Numbered from the stretch's first letter, positions 44,606 to 54,096 are shown. The stretch: 64,000 bases of DNA from Sphingopyxis sp. JAI128 (GCF_014207235.1 NZ_JACHDA010000010.1:62001-126000); one strand, 5' to 3'. A program made the numbers and translations. The notes: generated by a model from the sequence alone, not told the origin.

Positions 44606-45004
44606 TCAGTCGCCCGTCAAAAAAGGCGCCACGATTTCTCCGGTCACGCGCAGCGGCCGCCCGCTTGCCTTGTCGAGCAGCGCCCACACCGTCCGCGCGC
44701 GGACATGCACCTTGCCGCCCTCGCCGGTGAATTCCATGAAGCGGTCGAACTTCGCGCCCTGCGGCTTGTCGGCGACCCACGTCCGCGCGGTCACCGTCTC
44801 GCCGGGGCCGAGCGCGCGGAGGTAATCGATCTCGTGCCGCACCACGACCCAGATGTACGCGTCCTTATGGCTCTGCGGCGCGGCGGCCTCCCAATGCCCG
44901 GTCGCGACCTGCTGAATCCACTGCACCCAGACGGCATTGTTGACATGGCCGAGTTCGTCGATGCTCTCGGGGGTTGCCGTGAGTTCGAGCGTGAACTCCC
45001 TCAT
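44606..45004 (-). CDS. Acyl-CoA thioesterase (hotdog fold, YbgC-type)
   Basis: A 132-residue 4HBT thioesterase: PESIDELGHVNNAVWVQW is the catalytic helix region. ATG at 45004 overlaps the end of the threonine dehydratase gene by 4 bp, so the two are coupled. Probably hydrolyses acyl-CoA; the chain length is unknown. Confidence 0.9.
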   Translation of the reverse strand: MREFTLELTATPESIDELGHVNNAVWVQWIQQVATGHWEAAAPQSHKDAYIWVVVRHEIDYLRALGPGETVTARTWVADKPQGAKFDRFMEFTGEGGKVHVRARTVWALLDKASGRPLRVTGEIVAPFLTGD

Positions 45005-46251
45005 GCCAGTTCGACGGTGGTCACCATATAGCCCGCGTCGCGCAGCGAGGCGACGAGACTGTCGAGATGCTCGCGGTCGCGCGCTTCGCATTCGATGTCG
45101 GTGATCAGCCCCTTGGCGGGCAGCGTCGTGAAGATGCGCTGGTGATAGATTTCGATGATGTTGACCTGTTTCTCGTCGAACAGCTTCATCACCTTGAACA
45201 GCGCGCCGGGGCGATCCTGCAAGCGGATGCGCAGCCGCGCGATGCGGCCCGAGCGCGCGAGGTCGCGTAGCAGCACGTTCGCGAGCAGGCGCGTGTCGAT
45301 ATTGCCGCCGGTGAGCACCAGCCCGACCTTGCGGCCCTGGAATTCTTCGGGATGCGCCAGCATCGCCGCGAGCCCTGCGGCGCCCGCGCCCTCGACAACC
45401 GTCTTTTCGATCTGGAGCAGCAGGCTGACCGCGCGTTCCAGATGGCGCTCGGCCACCAGCACGATATCGTCGTTGAGCTCGGCGACCAGCTTGCGCGTAT
45501 AGCCTCCCGGCTCCTTCACCGCGATGCCTTCAGCCAGCGTGTCACCCTCGCACGCCATATCGACGCCGTTCAATTCGGCGTACATCGACGGATAAAGCTC
45601 GGCCTGTACGCCGACGAGGCGCATGTCGTTCTTGATCCCGCGCGCCGCGGTGCCCATGCCGGCAAGCAGCCCGCCGCCGCCGATCGGAACAATGAGCGTA
45701 TCGAGTTCGGGCACATCCTCGAGCATTTCGAGCGCCACCGTCCCCTGCCCCGCCGCAACATGCGGATGGTCGAAGGGATGGACGAAGGTCAGCCCACGTT
45801 CCTTTTCGAGCACGCGCGCATGGGCATAGGCGTCGTCGAACGTCTCGCCGTGCAGCACGATTGTCGCGCCATGACTCGCGGTCTGCGACACCTTCACCTG
45901 CGGCGTCGTACTGGGCATCACAATGGTGACGGGAACGCCGAGGCGCTTGCCATGATAGGCCAGCCCCTGCGCATGATTGCCCGCCGATGCCGCGATGGCG
46001 CCGCGCGCCTTTGCCTCATCGTCGAGCAGCAGCAGCGCATTCAAGGCGCCGCGTTCCTTGTACGCCGCGGTGAATTGAAGATTCTCGAACTTCAGCCACA
46101 CCTCGGCGCCGACCATTTCGGACAGCGTCTGCGAATGGAGCGTGGGGGTGCGAACCACCGCGCCGTTAATTCGCCCCGCCGCCGCGCGCACATCGTCCAA
46201 TGTGATCGCCGGAAAATCGGCGGCGGAGGTCAGGGTGAGTTGATCGGTCAT
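45001..46251 (-). CDS. ilvA: Threonine ammonia-lyase
   Basis: A 416-residue PLP enzyme making 2-oxobutanoate from threonine. The PLP lysine is Lys65 (AAYKERGALN); SGNHAQ-like SAGNHAQGLAYH and GGGGLLAGMG bind phosphate. One C-terminal ACT domain gives isoleucine-type control. ATG 46251 begins MTDQLTL. Divergent from the HIBADH gene by 57 bp. The single ACT-like tail is nearer to TdcB/IlvA short form. Confidence 0.94.
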   Translation of the reverse strand: MTDQLTLTSAADFPAITLDDVRAAAGRINGAVVRTPTLHSQTLSEMVGAEVWLKFENLQFTAAYKERGALNALLLLDDEAKARGAIAASAGNHAQGLAYHGKRLGVPVTIVMPSTTPQVKVSQTASHGATIVLHGETFDDAYAHARVLEKERGLTFVHPFDHPHVAAGQGTVALEMLEDVPELDTLIVPIGGGGLLAGMGTAARGIKNDMRLVGVQAELYPSMYAELNGVDMACEGDTLAEGIAVKEPGGYTRKLVAELNDDIVLVAERHLERAVSLLLQIEKTVVEGAGAAGLAAMLAHPEEFQGRKVGLVLTGGNIDTRLLANVLLRDLARSGRIARLRIRLQDRPGALFKVMKLFDEKQVNIIEIYHQRIFTTLPAKGLITDIECEARDREHLDSLVASLRDAGYMVTTVELA

Positions 46252-46308
46252 AGCGGCATGCGCCCTAGCCCATCTGGCGCGCGAAGCAAACAATGCTATG
46301 GACCGCGC

Positions 46309-47187
46309 ATGAGCGAACAGAAATTGCGCATCAGTTTCATCGGTACCGGCGTCATGGGCGGGCCGATGGCGGGTCACCTCGTTCGAGCGGGCCATCACCT
46401 CACCGTCTATAATCGCACGCGCGCCAAGGCCGATGCGTGGGCGCGCCAATATGGCGGTGCGGCCGCAGCGACGCCCGCCGAGGCCGCGAGAGACGCCGAT
46501 GTCGTGCTGACCTGCGTCGGCAATGACGACGACCTCGCGCAGGTGACGCTCGGCCGCGACGGCGCGTTCAAGGCGATGCGGCGCGGCGCGCTGTTCGTCG
46601 ATCACACCACCGTCTCCGCGCGCATCGCGCGCCAGCTGTCGGTCGAAGCCGACGGGCTCGGCCTGCTCTGCCTCGACGCCCCCGTCTCGGGCGGCGAGGC
46701 AGGCGCGCAGAACGGAACCCTGTCGATCATGTGCGGCGGCACCAAGGCCGCGTTCGACGCCGCCGCGCCGGTGATGCAGGCCTATGCCGCGCGCATGGTC
46801 CATATCGGCGGTCCCGGCGCAGGGCAGACGACCAAGATGGTCAACCAGATCGCGATCGCCGGGGTGCTGCAGGGACTTTCGGAAGCGCTCCGCTTCGCGC
46901 AGGCGTCAAAGCTCGACACCGACAAGGTGTTCGAGGCGGTGTCGGGCGGCGCCGCGGCGAGCTGGCAGATGCTCAACCGCTGGGACACGATGGCGAAGGA
47001 CGAATTCGACTTCGGTTTCGCGGTCGACTGGATGCGCAAGGACCTCGGCCTCGCGATCGACGAAGCGCGCGTCAACGGCGCGACCTTGCCCGTCGCCAGC
47101 CTCGTCGATCAATTCTACGCCGACGTGCAAAAGGCCGGCGGCGGCCGCAGGGATACCAGTTCGCTGGTAACGAGGCTGCCAAAGTGA
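46309..47187 (+). CDS. NAD(P)-dependent beta-hydroxyacid dehydrogenase (HIBADH family)
   Basis: A 292-residue dehydrogenase with Rossmann motif FIGTGVMGGPMAGHL, the DAPVSGGEAGAQNGTL catalytic loop, and the Lys of GPGAGQTTKMVNQ. Acts on a beta-hydroxyacid such as 3-hydroxyisobutyrate or tartronate semialdehyde. It overlaps the amidohydrolase gene by 4 bp (GTGA). First gene of a plus-strand run to 50106. Confidence 0.94.
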   Translation: MSEQKLRISFIGTGVMGGPMAGHLVRAGHHLTVYNRTRAKADAWARQYGGAAAATPAEAARDADVVLTCVGNDDDLAQVTLGRDGAFKAMRRGALFVDHTTVSARIARQLSVEADGLGLLCLDAPVSGGEAGAQNGTLSIMCGGTKAAFDAAAPVMQAYAARMVHIGGPGAGQTTKMVNQIAIAGVLQGLSEALRFAQASKLDTDKVFEAVSGGAAASWQMLNRWDTMAKDEFDFGFAVDWMRKDLGLAIDEARVNGATLPVASLVDQFYADVQKAGGGRRDTSSLVTRLPK

Positions 47188-48848
47188 AGCGCCTGCTCCT
47201 TCCGGCACTCGCCCTCACCCTCGCCGCCCCCGCGCACGCCGACACGCTGGTCGACAACGTTAACGGCATCACGCTCGACAAGGACGGCAAGCTCGTCCGC
47301 TTCACCGGGCTGGTCATCGATACCGAAGGCAAGGTGAAACAGCTGCTCGACCGCAAGGACAAGCGCCCCGAACGCCCCGATTTCAAGCAGGACGGCAAGG
47401 GCAAGACCCTGATCCCCGGCCTGATCGATGCGCACGGCCATGTCATGGGGCTGGGCTTCCAGCTGATGCTGCTCGACCTTTCGGACACGACCAGCCTTGC
47501 CGAGGCGCAGGCGGCGATCCGCAAATATGCCGCCGACAACCCCGAAATGCCGTGGATCATCGGATCGGGCTGGAACCAGGAAAAATGGGGCCTAGGCCGC
47601 TTCCCGACCGCCGCCGACCTCGACGCCGCGGTGCCGAACCGCCCCGTCTGGCTCGGCCGCGTCGACGGCCACGCCGGCTGGGCAAACAGCGCGGCGATGG
47701 CGGCGGCAAAGATCACCGCCGCGAGCAAGGCGCCCGAGGGCGGCCGCATCGAGATGGAAGCCGGCAAGCCTTCGGGCGTGTTCGTCGATGCGGCGATGAC
47801 GCTGATCGACAGCGCCAAGCCCAAACCGCTGGCGCGCGACCTCGACCGCGCGCTGTATCTCGCGCAGCAGAAATTGCTTGAACAGGGGATCACGACGATT
47901 GCCGACATGGGCACGACGATCGAGGAATGGCAGGCCTATCGCCGCGCGGGCGACAAGAAACAGCTCGCGGTCCGCATCCTCTCCTACGGCGGCGACATCG
48001 ACAATATGGCGCTGATCGCCGGACCCGGCCCGACGCCCTGGCTCTATGACGACCGGCTCCGCATGGTCGGGGTGAAGCTCTATCTCGACGGTGCCTTGGG
48101 ATCGCGCGGCGCGTGGCTGAAAGCGCCTTATGCCGACGCGCCGGGGCAAAAGGGCTTGCCCCTCCTCACCCCCGCGCAGCTCCGCAACAAGATGGTGCGC
48201 GCGTCGATGGACAAGTTCCAGGTCGCGATCCACGCGATCGGCGACGCCGCCAATGCCGAGGCGCTCGACGCGATCACCGACCTCACCGCCGATCTCCCCG
48301 GCGAACGCCGCTGGCGCATCGAACATGCGCAAATCATCGACCCCGTCGACATCCCCCGGTTCGCGACGCTCAAGGTCATCGCCTCGATGCAGCCGATCCA
48401 CCAGCCATCGGACCGCGCGATGGCGGAAGCGCGGCTCGGCCCCGATCGTCTCAAGGGGGCCTATGCGTGGCGCAGCCTCCAGAATGCCGGCGTCCGCCTC
48501 GCCTTCGGTTCGGACGTGCCGGTCGAAAGCGCCAACCCCTTCCCCGGCATCGCCGCCGCAATCTCGCGCACCGACGCGAAGGGCGAACCCTTCGGCGGCT
48601 GGCGCCCCGAGGAAGCCGTCAGCCGCGAGGCCGCGCTCGACGGCTTCACGCGCACCCCCGCCTTCGCCGGCTTTGCCGAAGACCGCATCGGCACGCTGAT
48701 GCCAGGGATGCGCGCCGACTTCCTGATCGTCGATGCCGACCCGATGCTCGCCAGCCCCGACGAAATCCGCCATATGGTACCGCTCGAAACTTGGGTCGGC
48801 GGCTATCGCTATTACAAGCAAAAGGAGGGCGCGACCGTTGGCCGGTGA
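47184..48848 (+). CDS. Secreted amidohydrolase (YtcJ-like, Amidohydro_3)
   Basis: A 554-residue metal-dependent hydrolase with signal peptide (LLLPALALTLAAPAHA). Start is GTG at 47184, overlapping the upstream stop. Metal motifs HGHVMGLG (DAHGH), KLYLDGALGSRG, HAIGDAANAEALD and FGSDVPVES are seen. Periplasmic; probably cleaves an amide or ester. Coupled on both sides, so it belongs to the oxidoreductase operon. Confidence 0.92.
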   Translation: MKRLLLPALALTLAAPAHADTLVDNVNGITLDKDGKLVRFTGLVIDTEGKVKQLLDRKDKRPERPDFKQDGKGKTLIPGLIDAHGHVMGLGFQLMLLDLSDTTSLAEAQAAIRKYAADNPEMPWIIGSGWNQEKWGLGRFPTAADLDAAVPNRPVWLGRVDGHAGWANSAAMAAAKITAASKAPEGGRIEMEAGKPSGVFVDAAMTLIDSAKPKPLARDLDRALYLAQQKLLEQGITTIADMGTTIEEWQAYRRAGDKKQLAVRILSYGGDIDNMALIAGPGPTPWLYDDRLRMVGVKLYLDGALGSRGAWLKAPYADAPGQKGLPLLTPAQLRNKMVRASMDKFQVAIHAIGDAANAEALDAITDLTADLPGERRWRIEHAQIIDPVDIPRFATLKVIASMQPIHQPSDRAMAEARLGPDRLKGAYAWRSLQNAGVRLAFGSDVPVESANPFPGIAAAISRTDAKGEPFGGWRPEEAVSREAALDGFTRTPAFAGFAEDRIGTLMPGMRADFLIVDADPMLASPDEIRHMVPLETWVGGYRYYKQKEGATVGR

Positions 48849-50106
48849 TACGCCCTCCCGCCGCGCGCTGCTCACCGGCCTCGCGGCGCTGCCGGTCGCA
48901 GCGAGCGCGGCGGCGGCCGAGCGCAAGGAACGCCGCTCGAAAAAGCGCAAACCGGCGAAACCGAAAATCCAGCATGTCGACGTCGCGATCATCGGCGCCG
49001 GCGTGTTCGGCGCATGGACCGCGTGGCATCTGCTGCGCGCGGGCAAGTCGGTGCGGTTGTTCGACGCCTATGGCGCGGGCAATGCGCGCAGCTCGTCGGG
49101 GGGCGAAAGCCGCGTCATTCGCATGGGTTACGGCGCTGACCATATCTATTCGGAGATGGCGCGCGACTCGCTAGAATATTGGAAGGATCTTTCCGACAGC
49201 GCGAGCGCGCCGATCTTCCACAACACCGGCGTGCTCTGGTTTGCGCCGCGGGACGACGCCTATACCGCGCAGTCGCTCGCGTGGCTGCAGGCGAATCGCG
49301 TCGGGCACGAGCATGGCGACGTCAGTTGGCTGCAGAATAAATATCGCCAGATCCAATTCTATCAGGGCGAAACCGGTATCCTCGAGACCGAAGCGGGCGC
49401 GCTGATCGCGGCGAGAGGCGTGCAGGAGGTGATCGCCGACGCGCAGATCGCGGTCGAGCGCGTCGTCATGCCCGCACCGCTTTTTTCCAAACGGATCAAG
49501 CGCCACACGCTTCCCGACGGCGGCACCGCAGACCACCTCGTTTATGCCGCGGGCCCTTGGATCGCCGAACTCTTCCCGCAGCAACTGATGGGACGGATCG
49601 TCGCGACGCGGCAGGAAGTCTATCATTTCGGCGCGCCGCAGGGCGACAGCCGCTTCGCGCCGCCCGAATTGCCCGTCTGGGCCGATTTCAACAACGGCCG
49701 CATCGTCTACGGCATCCCCGATCTGGAAGGTGCGGGGTTCAAGATCGCGTTCGACACGCACGGCCCGGCGATCGACCCCGACACGCTCGAACGCCAGCTC
49801 ACCCCCGCAGGCATCGCCGAGGCGCGCGCCTATGTTGCGCGGCGCTTTCCCGGGCTTGCCAATGCGCCGCTCATCGGCGGACGCGTCTGCCAATATGAGA
49901 ATAGCTCGAACGGCGACTATCTGATCGATCGCTTACCGGGGCAGGAACGCGTCTGGCTCGTTGGCGGCGGGTCGGGGCATGGTTTCAAGAACGGCCCCGC
50001 CGTCGGCAAGCGCGTCGCGGCGCATATCCTCGACGAGGATCTGGCGGTCGAACCGCGCTTCGCCTTCGCGAGCAAGGGCACGGTGGCGGCGCGGACGGTG
50101 TTCTGA
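48838..50106 (+). CDS. TAT-exported FAD-dependent amine/amino-acid oxidase
   Basis: A 422-residue flavoprotein starting with TTG at 48838, preceded by AAGGAGGG. Twin-arginine signal SRRALLTGLAALPVAASA, then Arg/Lys-rich linker and FAD motif VAIIGAGVFGAWTAWHL. The DAO/SoxA-type motif continues with GSGHGFKNGPAVG at the end. Folded export with FAD is expected. Substrate likely an N-methyl or D-amino acid; it overlaps the amidohydrolase by 11 bp. Confidence 0.9.
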   Translation: MAGDTPSRRALLTGLAALPVAASAAAAERKERRSKKRKPAKPKIQHVDVAIIGAGVFGAWTAWHLLRAGKSVRLFDAYGAGNARSSSGGESRVIRMGYGADHIYSEMARDSLEYWKDLSDSASAPIFHNTGVLWFAPRDDAYTAQSLAWLQANRVGHEHGDVSWLQNKYRQIQFYQGETGILETEAGALIAARGVQEVIADAQIAVERVVMPAPLFSKRIKRHTLPDGGTADHLVYAAGPWIAELFPQQLMGRIVATRQEVYHFGAPQGDSRFAPPELPVWADFNNGRIVYGIPDLEGAGFKIAFDTHGPAIDPDTLERQLTPAGIAEARAYVARRFPGLANAPLIGGRVCQYENSSNGDYLIDRLPGQERVWLVGGGSGHGFKNGPAVGKRVAAHILDEDLAVEPRFAFASKGTVAARTVF

Positions 50107-50128
50107 TGTCGAGCGCGAACCTCTATTC

Positions 50129-50207
50129 CCGTTCGTGTCGAGCCAAGTCGAGACACGCCGCGTTTGCGCACGCCTTCACGTGTCTCGACTTCGCTGGACA
50201 TGAACGG
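50129..50207. repeat. 29-bp-armed intergenic inverted repeat
   Basis: Arms 50129-50157 and 50179-50207 are inverted copies with three mismatches in 29 bp and a 21-bp spacer (TCGTGTCGAG...CTCGACTTCG pattern). Palindromes of this kind are common in sphingomonads between genes. It ends 12 bp before the lldD start. Confidence 0.85.
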
Positions 50208-50218
50208 ATAAGTAGGAA

Positions 50219-51367
50219 ATGAAACTCACCGACTGCCACAATATCGACGATTTCCGCGCGCTCGCTCGGCGGCGCCTGCCCTGGCCGGTATTCGACTATA
50301 TCGACGGCGCCGCCGACGACGAGGTGACGCGCCGCCGCAACCGCGCCGCGTTTGACGATTGCGACCTGATCCCGCGCGTGCTCGCCGGGGTCGCCGGCGT
50401 CGACATGAAAACGACGCTGTTCGGGCGCGAGATTGCGATGCCGCTGTTCCTCTCGCCCACCGCGCTCCAGCGCCTTTTCCACTGGCAGGGCGAGCGCGCC
50501 GTGCTTCGCGCCGCCGCGAACGCGGGCACCGTCGCGGGCATTTCGAGCCTTGCGACGATCAGTCTTGCCGAAGCCGGCGCGCTGACGAGCGGCCCGAAAC
50601 TCTTCCAACTCTATGTCCACCACGACGAAGGGCTCAACCAGGCGATGCTCGACGCCGCGCGCGACGCGAAGTTCGATGCCGTCGCGCTCACCGTCGATAC
50701 GATTGTCGGCGGCAACCGCGAACGCTGCCTGCGCTCGGGTTTCACCTCGCCGCCGCGTTTCACCGCGTCGAACATGCTGAGCTACGCCGCCAAGCCCGGC
50801 TGGGGGCTCAATTATATGCTCCGCGAAAAGTTCAGCCTGCCCAATCTCGCGACGCATGTTTCCGAAGGGTCGAGCGTCCCCAAATCGGTCGCCGAATATT
50901 TCACCTCGATGCTCGACCAGAGCCTCGACTGGAAACGCGCCGAGGCGATCCGCAAAAAGTGGGACGGCCCCTTCTGCCTGAAAGGAATCGTCGCGGTCGA
51001 GGATGCGAAGCGCGCCGCCGACATCGGCGCCACCGCGATCATGGTGTCGAACCACGGCGGCCGGCAGCTCGACGGCAGCATTTCGCCCTTCGACGCGCTC
51101 GCCGCGATCGTCGATGCGGTCGGCGACAGGGTCGAGGTGATCTGCGACGGCGGTATCACGCGCGGCACGCACGTGCTCAAAGCCCTGTCGGTCGGCGCGA
51201 AAGCCTGCTCGGGCGGCCGCCTCTACCTCTATGCGCTTGCCGCCGCGGGGGAGGATGGCGTCGCGCGCGCGATCGCTTTGCTCCGCGCCGAGATGGAGCG
51301 CGGCATGAAATTGATGGGGGCCAAGACCCTCGCGGATCTCGGCCCCCATAATTTGCGCTGGCGTTAA
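50219..51367 (+). CDS. lldD: FMN-dependent alpha-hydroxyacid dehydrogenase (L-lactate dehydrogenase type)
   Basis: A 382-residue FMN enzyme that oxidises L-lactate or a close hydroxyacid. Features: PVFDYIDGAADDEVTRRRN, QLYVH, MVSNHGGRQLDG with the catalytic His, and CDGGITRGTHVLKALSVGA for phosphate and FMN. A weak GGA site precedes the ATG. Related to the preceding oxidoreductase run but separated by the palindrome. Confidence 0.94.
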   Translation: MKLTDCHNIDDFRALARRRLPWPVFDYIDGAADDEVTRRRNRAAFDDCDLIPRVLAGVAGVDMKTTLFGREIAMPLFLSPTALQRLFHWQGERAVLRAAANAGTVAGISSLATISLAEAGALTSGPKLFQLYVHHDEGLNQAMLDAARDAKFDAVALTVDTIVGGNRERCLRSGFTSPPRFTASNMLSYAAKPGWGLNYMLREKFSLPNLATHVSEGSSVPKSVAEYFTSMLDQSLDWKRAEAIRKKWDGPFCLKGIVAVEDAKRAADIGATAIMVSNHGGRQLDGSISPFDALAAIVDAVGDRVEVICDGGITRGTHVLKALSVGAKACSGGRLYLYALAAAGEDGVARAIALLRAEMERGMKLMGAKTLADLGPHNLRWR

Positions 51368-51370
51368 AAT

Positions 51371-51493
51371 GATCCTCCCTGCGGCGAAGCCGTGGGGAGG
51401 GACCACCGAAGGCGGTGGAGGGGCAGCACCGTTGCAACCCCTCCGTCGACCCTGCGGGCTGCCACCTCCCCATCGCTACGCGACAGGGAGGAT
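51371..51493. repeat. Dispersed ~125-bp intergenic repeat, copy 3
   Basis: GATCCTCCCTGCGGCGAAGC to CGACAGGGAGGAT, closest to copy 1 at the ends (identical first 20 bases and last 20 nearly so) and like copy 2 inside (CCGAAGGCGGTGGAGGGGC). Sits between lldD and creD. Confidence 0.8.
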
Positions 51494-51499
51494 AAGACG

Positions 51500-52945
51500 C
51501 TATGCGACCTCCTCCTTCTTGCCGATCCCGCCCCAGTCGATGCCGCGCGTCATGTACATCACCCCCGCCAGGGCGAAGAACATCAGCACCGACCCGATCA
51601 GCAGCGCATAGGCTTCGAGATTGAGCAGCGTATAGAGCAGGGCATAGAGCCCGATCAGCATCGCCGCGAGGAAGCGTGCGCGCTTCCAGCTTCCCAGCAC
51701 CGCCGCACTGTAGAAGGTCAGCAGGCCGATAATGGCCGCCGAGGCGACCATATAGGCGGGCATGAAGCCGATCACCTCGGCAAAGGCGAGCAGCAGCACG
51801 AAGAACAGCACCAGCGCGATCCCGGTCAGCAGATATTCGGCCGGTGCGACGCGCGCGCCCGCGATAATGTCGAACATCAAAAAGGCGACGAAGGTGAAAC
51901 CGATGAACAGGAAGCCATATTTGATGCTGCGATCGACCTGGCTGTAAAGGTCGACGGGTTCGATCAGGCTGATCGCCACAGCCTTTGCGGTGCCGCCCGA
52001 CGCCTCGGCACTATTGGGCGCCACCTCGGCCGCATAGGATTCGCGCGGGCCATAATTGGCCGTCACCGGCGGTGACAGGTCGCCCGTCAGCACCTGCGCC
52101 TGTCCCAGCGCCAGGTTGGGGACCGCATAGGTTGCGGTGAATCCGCCGCTTTTGACCTCGCGCGTCGCGGGCAGGAAGTCGCCGCCGAAGCTGGGGTTCG
52201 GCCAGGTCGACTTCACCGTCCAGCGCGTATCGACCCCGCGCGGGATCAGCTTGAAATCGCCGAGTCCGCGCACGCCGATCTTGTAATCGACCTTCATCGG
52301 CGCCGCCGCGCTCCAATCGACAAAGGCGAAGGTGCCCGAATTTCCGGTTGAGAGCAGACCCTTGCCCGGCTGGAGCGCGAGCGGGGTGCCATCGACGCTC
52401 AAACTGTTACCGTCGACCAGCCCGCGCGCGTCGCTGATGCCCAGCCGCACTTCGGCGCGGTCGAGCATCAGCGCCTCACGCGTCACGCCATAGCGCGCGA
52501 TATCGGCAGGCAGGACGAAATCGGCGCTGCCCGCGATCTGGCTTTCATAGACGACGGTCTCGTAGATCGCTTTCTTGCGCTTTTCGGGCTTGATGACGAC
52601 GTCGGCCTTGTTCGACTGCGGCGACAGGTACAGGTTGCGGATCGTGTTGACGGTCCGCGTCACATCCTTGCCATTCTCCTCGACCGTCGTCGTTTCGGTC
52701 GCGCGATAGGGGATGACGATGACCGGGCCGGCGATCGTCTGCTGCCCGCCCCAGCCCTGCCCGATCGCAGCCTGCGCGGTTTCGGCCTGCTGCTGGCGAT
52801 CCCAGAGCAGGCCATAGATCATGAGGAGCGGGACCATCAGCGCCACCGCAATCAGCACCGCGATAACCAGCTTGACGCCGGGACTTCGCTCGCTGCGCGC
52901 CGGCGGAACGGGAGAGACGGAAACGCTTTGAGAGGCTTGAGTCAT
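51500..52945 (-). CDS. creD: Cell envelope integrity protein CreD
   Basis: A 481-residue inner-membrane protein. One N-terminal helix (LVIAVLIAVALMVPLLMIYG), a large periplasmic domain, then about five C-terminal segments (YGFLFIGFTFVAFLMFD, YLLTGIALVLFFVLLLAF, AAIIGLLTFYSAAVL, FLAAMLIGLYALLYTLL, ALLIGSVLMFFALAGVM). Linked to envelope stress and beta-lactam resistance in other bacteria. No creBC nearby. Confidence 0.95.
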   Translation of the reverse strand: MTQASQSVSVSPVPPARSERSPGVKLVIAVLIAVALMVPLLMIYGLLWDRQQQAETAQAAIGQGWGGQQTIAGPVIVIPYRATETTTVEENGKDVTRTVNTIRNLYLSPQSNKADVVIKPEKRKKAIYETVVYESQIAGSADFVLPADIARYGVTREALMLDRAEVRLGISDARGLVDGNSLSVDGTPLALQPGKGLLSTGNSGTFAFVDWSAAAPMKVDYKIGVRGLGDFKLIPRGVDTRWTVKSTWPNPSFGGDFLPATREVKSGGFTATYAVPNLALGQAQVLTGDLSPPVTANYGPRESYAAEVAPNSAEASGGTAKAVAISLIEPVDLYSQVDRSIKYGFLFIGFTFVAFLMFDIIAGARVAPAEYLLTGIALVLFFVLLLAFAEVIGFMPAYMVASAAIIGLLTFYSAAVLGSWKRARFLAAMLIGLYALLYTLLNLEAYALLIGSVLMFFALAGVMYMTRGIDWGGIGKKEEVA

Positions 52946-53036
52946 GGGGGAACCTACTCCGCTGCTTCAACTCGTCGATGAAATTGCACGGTTCATCGGC
53001 GCGGTCAAGCCGGTTGCGGCAAAGCTTCCCGCCATG

Positions 53037-53061
53037 AAAAAAGCGGCCGCATGGGCCGCTT
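53037..53061 (-). terminator. Rho-independent terminator of the first torF gene
   Basis: An 8-bp stem AAGCGGCC/GGCCGCTT (53041-53048, 53054-53061) with a five-base loop and TTTT on the minus strand. Downstream of the porin stop at 53124. A second hairpin without T-run (arms 53088-53095 and 53108-53115) lies between. Confidence 0.75.
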
Positions 53062-53123
53062 TCGATCCCGATCGGGAGGAAGATGGAGGGGCGGCCTCCC
53101 CCTGAAGCCGCCCCGGCCCGGCG

Positions 53124-53858
53124 TCAGAAAGAGACGCCGAGCGTGAAGACCACGGCGCCGTCGGCGCCGACCGATTCCTTGTAACCCAGCGCCTTGGGCG
53201 CATCGGTATTCACATAGGCGACGCTGCCGGTAAGCATCTTGTAGCTTGCCGACACGCCGATCGAATAATCGATGACCTCGCCGTCGGCGCCGCCAAGGAA
53301 ACTGTCGCTCTTGGCAAAGCCGATGTGGCCGTTCAGGCTGAACGGCGTGCTCGGGATCGCGATGCCGGCGTCGGTGTAAAAATAGACGGCGCTGTCGTCG
53401 CCAAGCGAATCCTGCCCGCCCGGCGCCCAAGCGACGCCAGCCTTGACCGATGCGGGGCCAAGGGCGCCCTTGACCGAGAAATAGGGTTCGATGATCGAGC
53501 TGTTCGACGTGCCGGGATAAAGATAGAGGGTCGCGCCGATATCGGCGGTCAGGCCGGGAACGACCTCGGTCGAATAGCCGCCAAAAACGTCGATTTCGGT
53601 GCCGTTGGCAAAGCCGATGCTCGACCCCCAGGTGCCGACGTACAGCCCGCTGTCATGGCTGATGCCGAAACCGCCCTGGATGGCGGCCTCTTCGTTCGAC
53701 TGGCTGAAACCGCGGAAACGATAGTCGCTGACGACCGTCGCGCTGCCGGTGATGGTGATGCCGTCGCCGGCTTCTTCTTCTTCCTGGGCGAAGGCCGGCG
53801 TCGAAATGGCCGACGCCGCGAGAAGCATGCCGAAGCATGCGCGGGAAAGATTCTTCAT
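53124..53858 (-). CDS. TorF family putative porin, copy 1
   Basis: A 244-residue outer-membrane protein with signal peptide (ACFGMLLAASAISTPAFA) and an acidic linker, then amphipathic beta strands (TVVSDYRFRGFSQSNEEAAIQGGFGISHDSG). It ends in VVFTLGVSF, the C-terminal Phe of outer-membrane barrels. The second copy is directly upstream. Function as a porin is family-based only. Confidence 0.9.
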   Translation of the reverse strand: MKNLSRACFGMLLAASAISTPAFAQEEEEAGDGITITGSATVVSDYRFRGFSQSNEEAAIQGGFGISHDSGLYVGTWGSSIGFANGTEIDVFGGYSTEVVPGLTADIGATLYLYPGTSNSSIIEPYFSVKGALGPASVKAGVAWAPGGQDSLGDDSAVYFYTDAGIAIPSTPFSLNGHIGFAKSDSFLGGADGEVIDYSIGVSASYKMLTGSVAYVNTDAPKALGYKESVGADGAVVFTLGVSF

Positions 53859-54096
53859 GGACAGATCCCTGTATCAAGATTGATGGATCGTCCCTGCCTG
53901 CCGCGCGACGGCCAGCCTCTTCATGGGCCGATCCAGTCTTGCGTATGCTTGATGTTGACGAAATTTGTGCGGCGCACAACAAAAAAGGGCTGCCGGGAAG
54001 CATCTTCGCTGCGCGGTGCGACTTTTTTGCAACATATGGTCGTCCGTACCCGTATCCGCCGTAACTATCATATAGATTTCGCGCAAAACAGGCACG

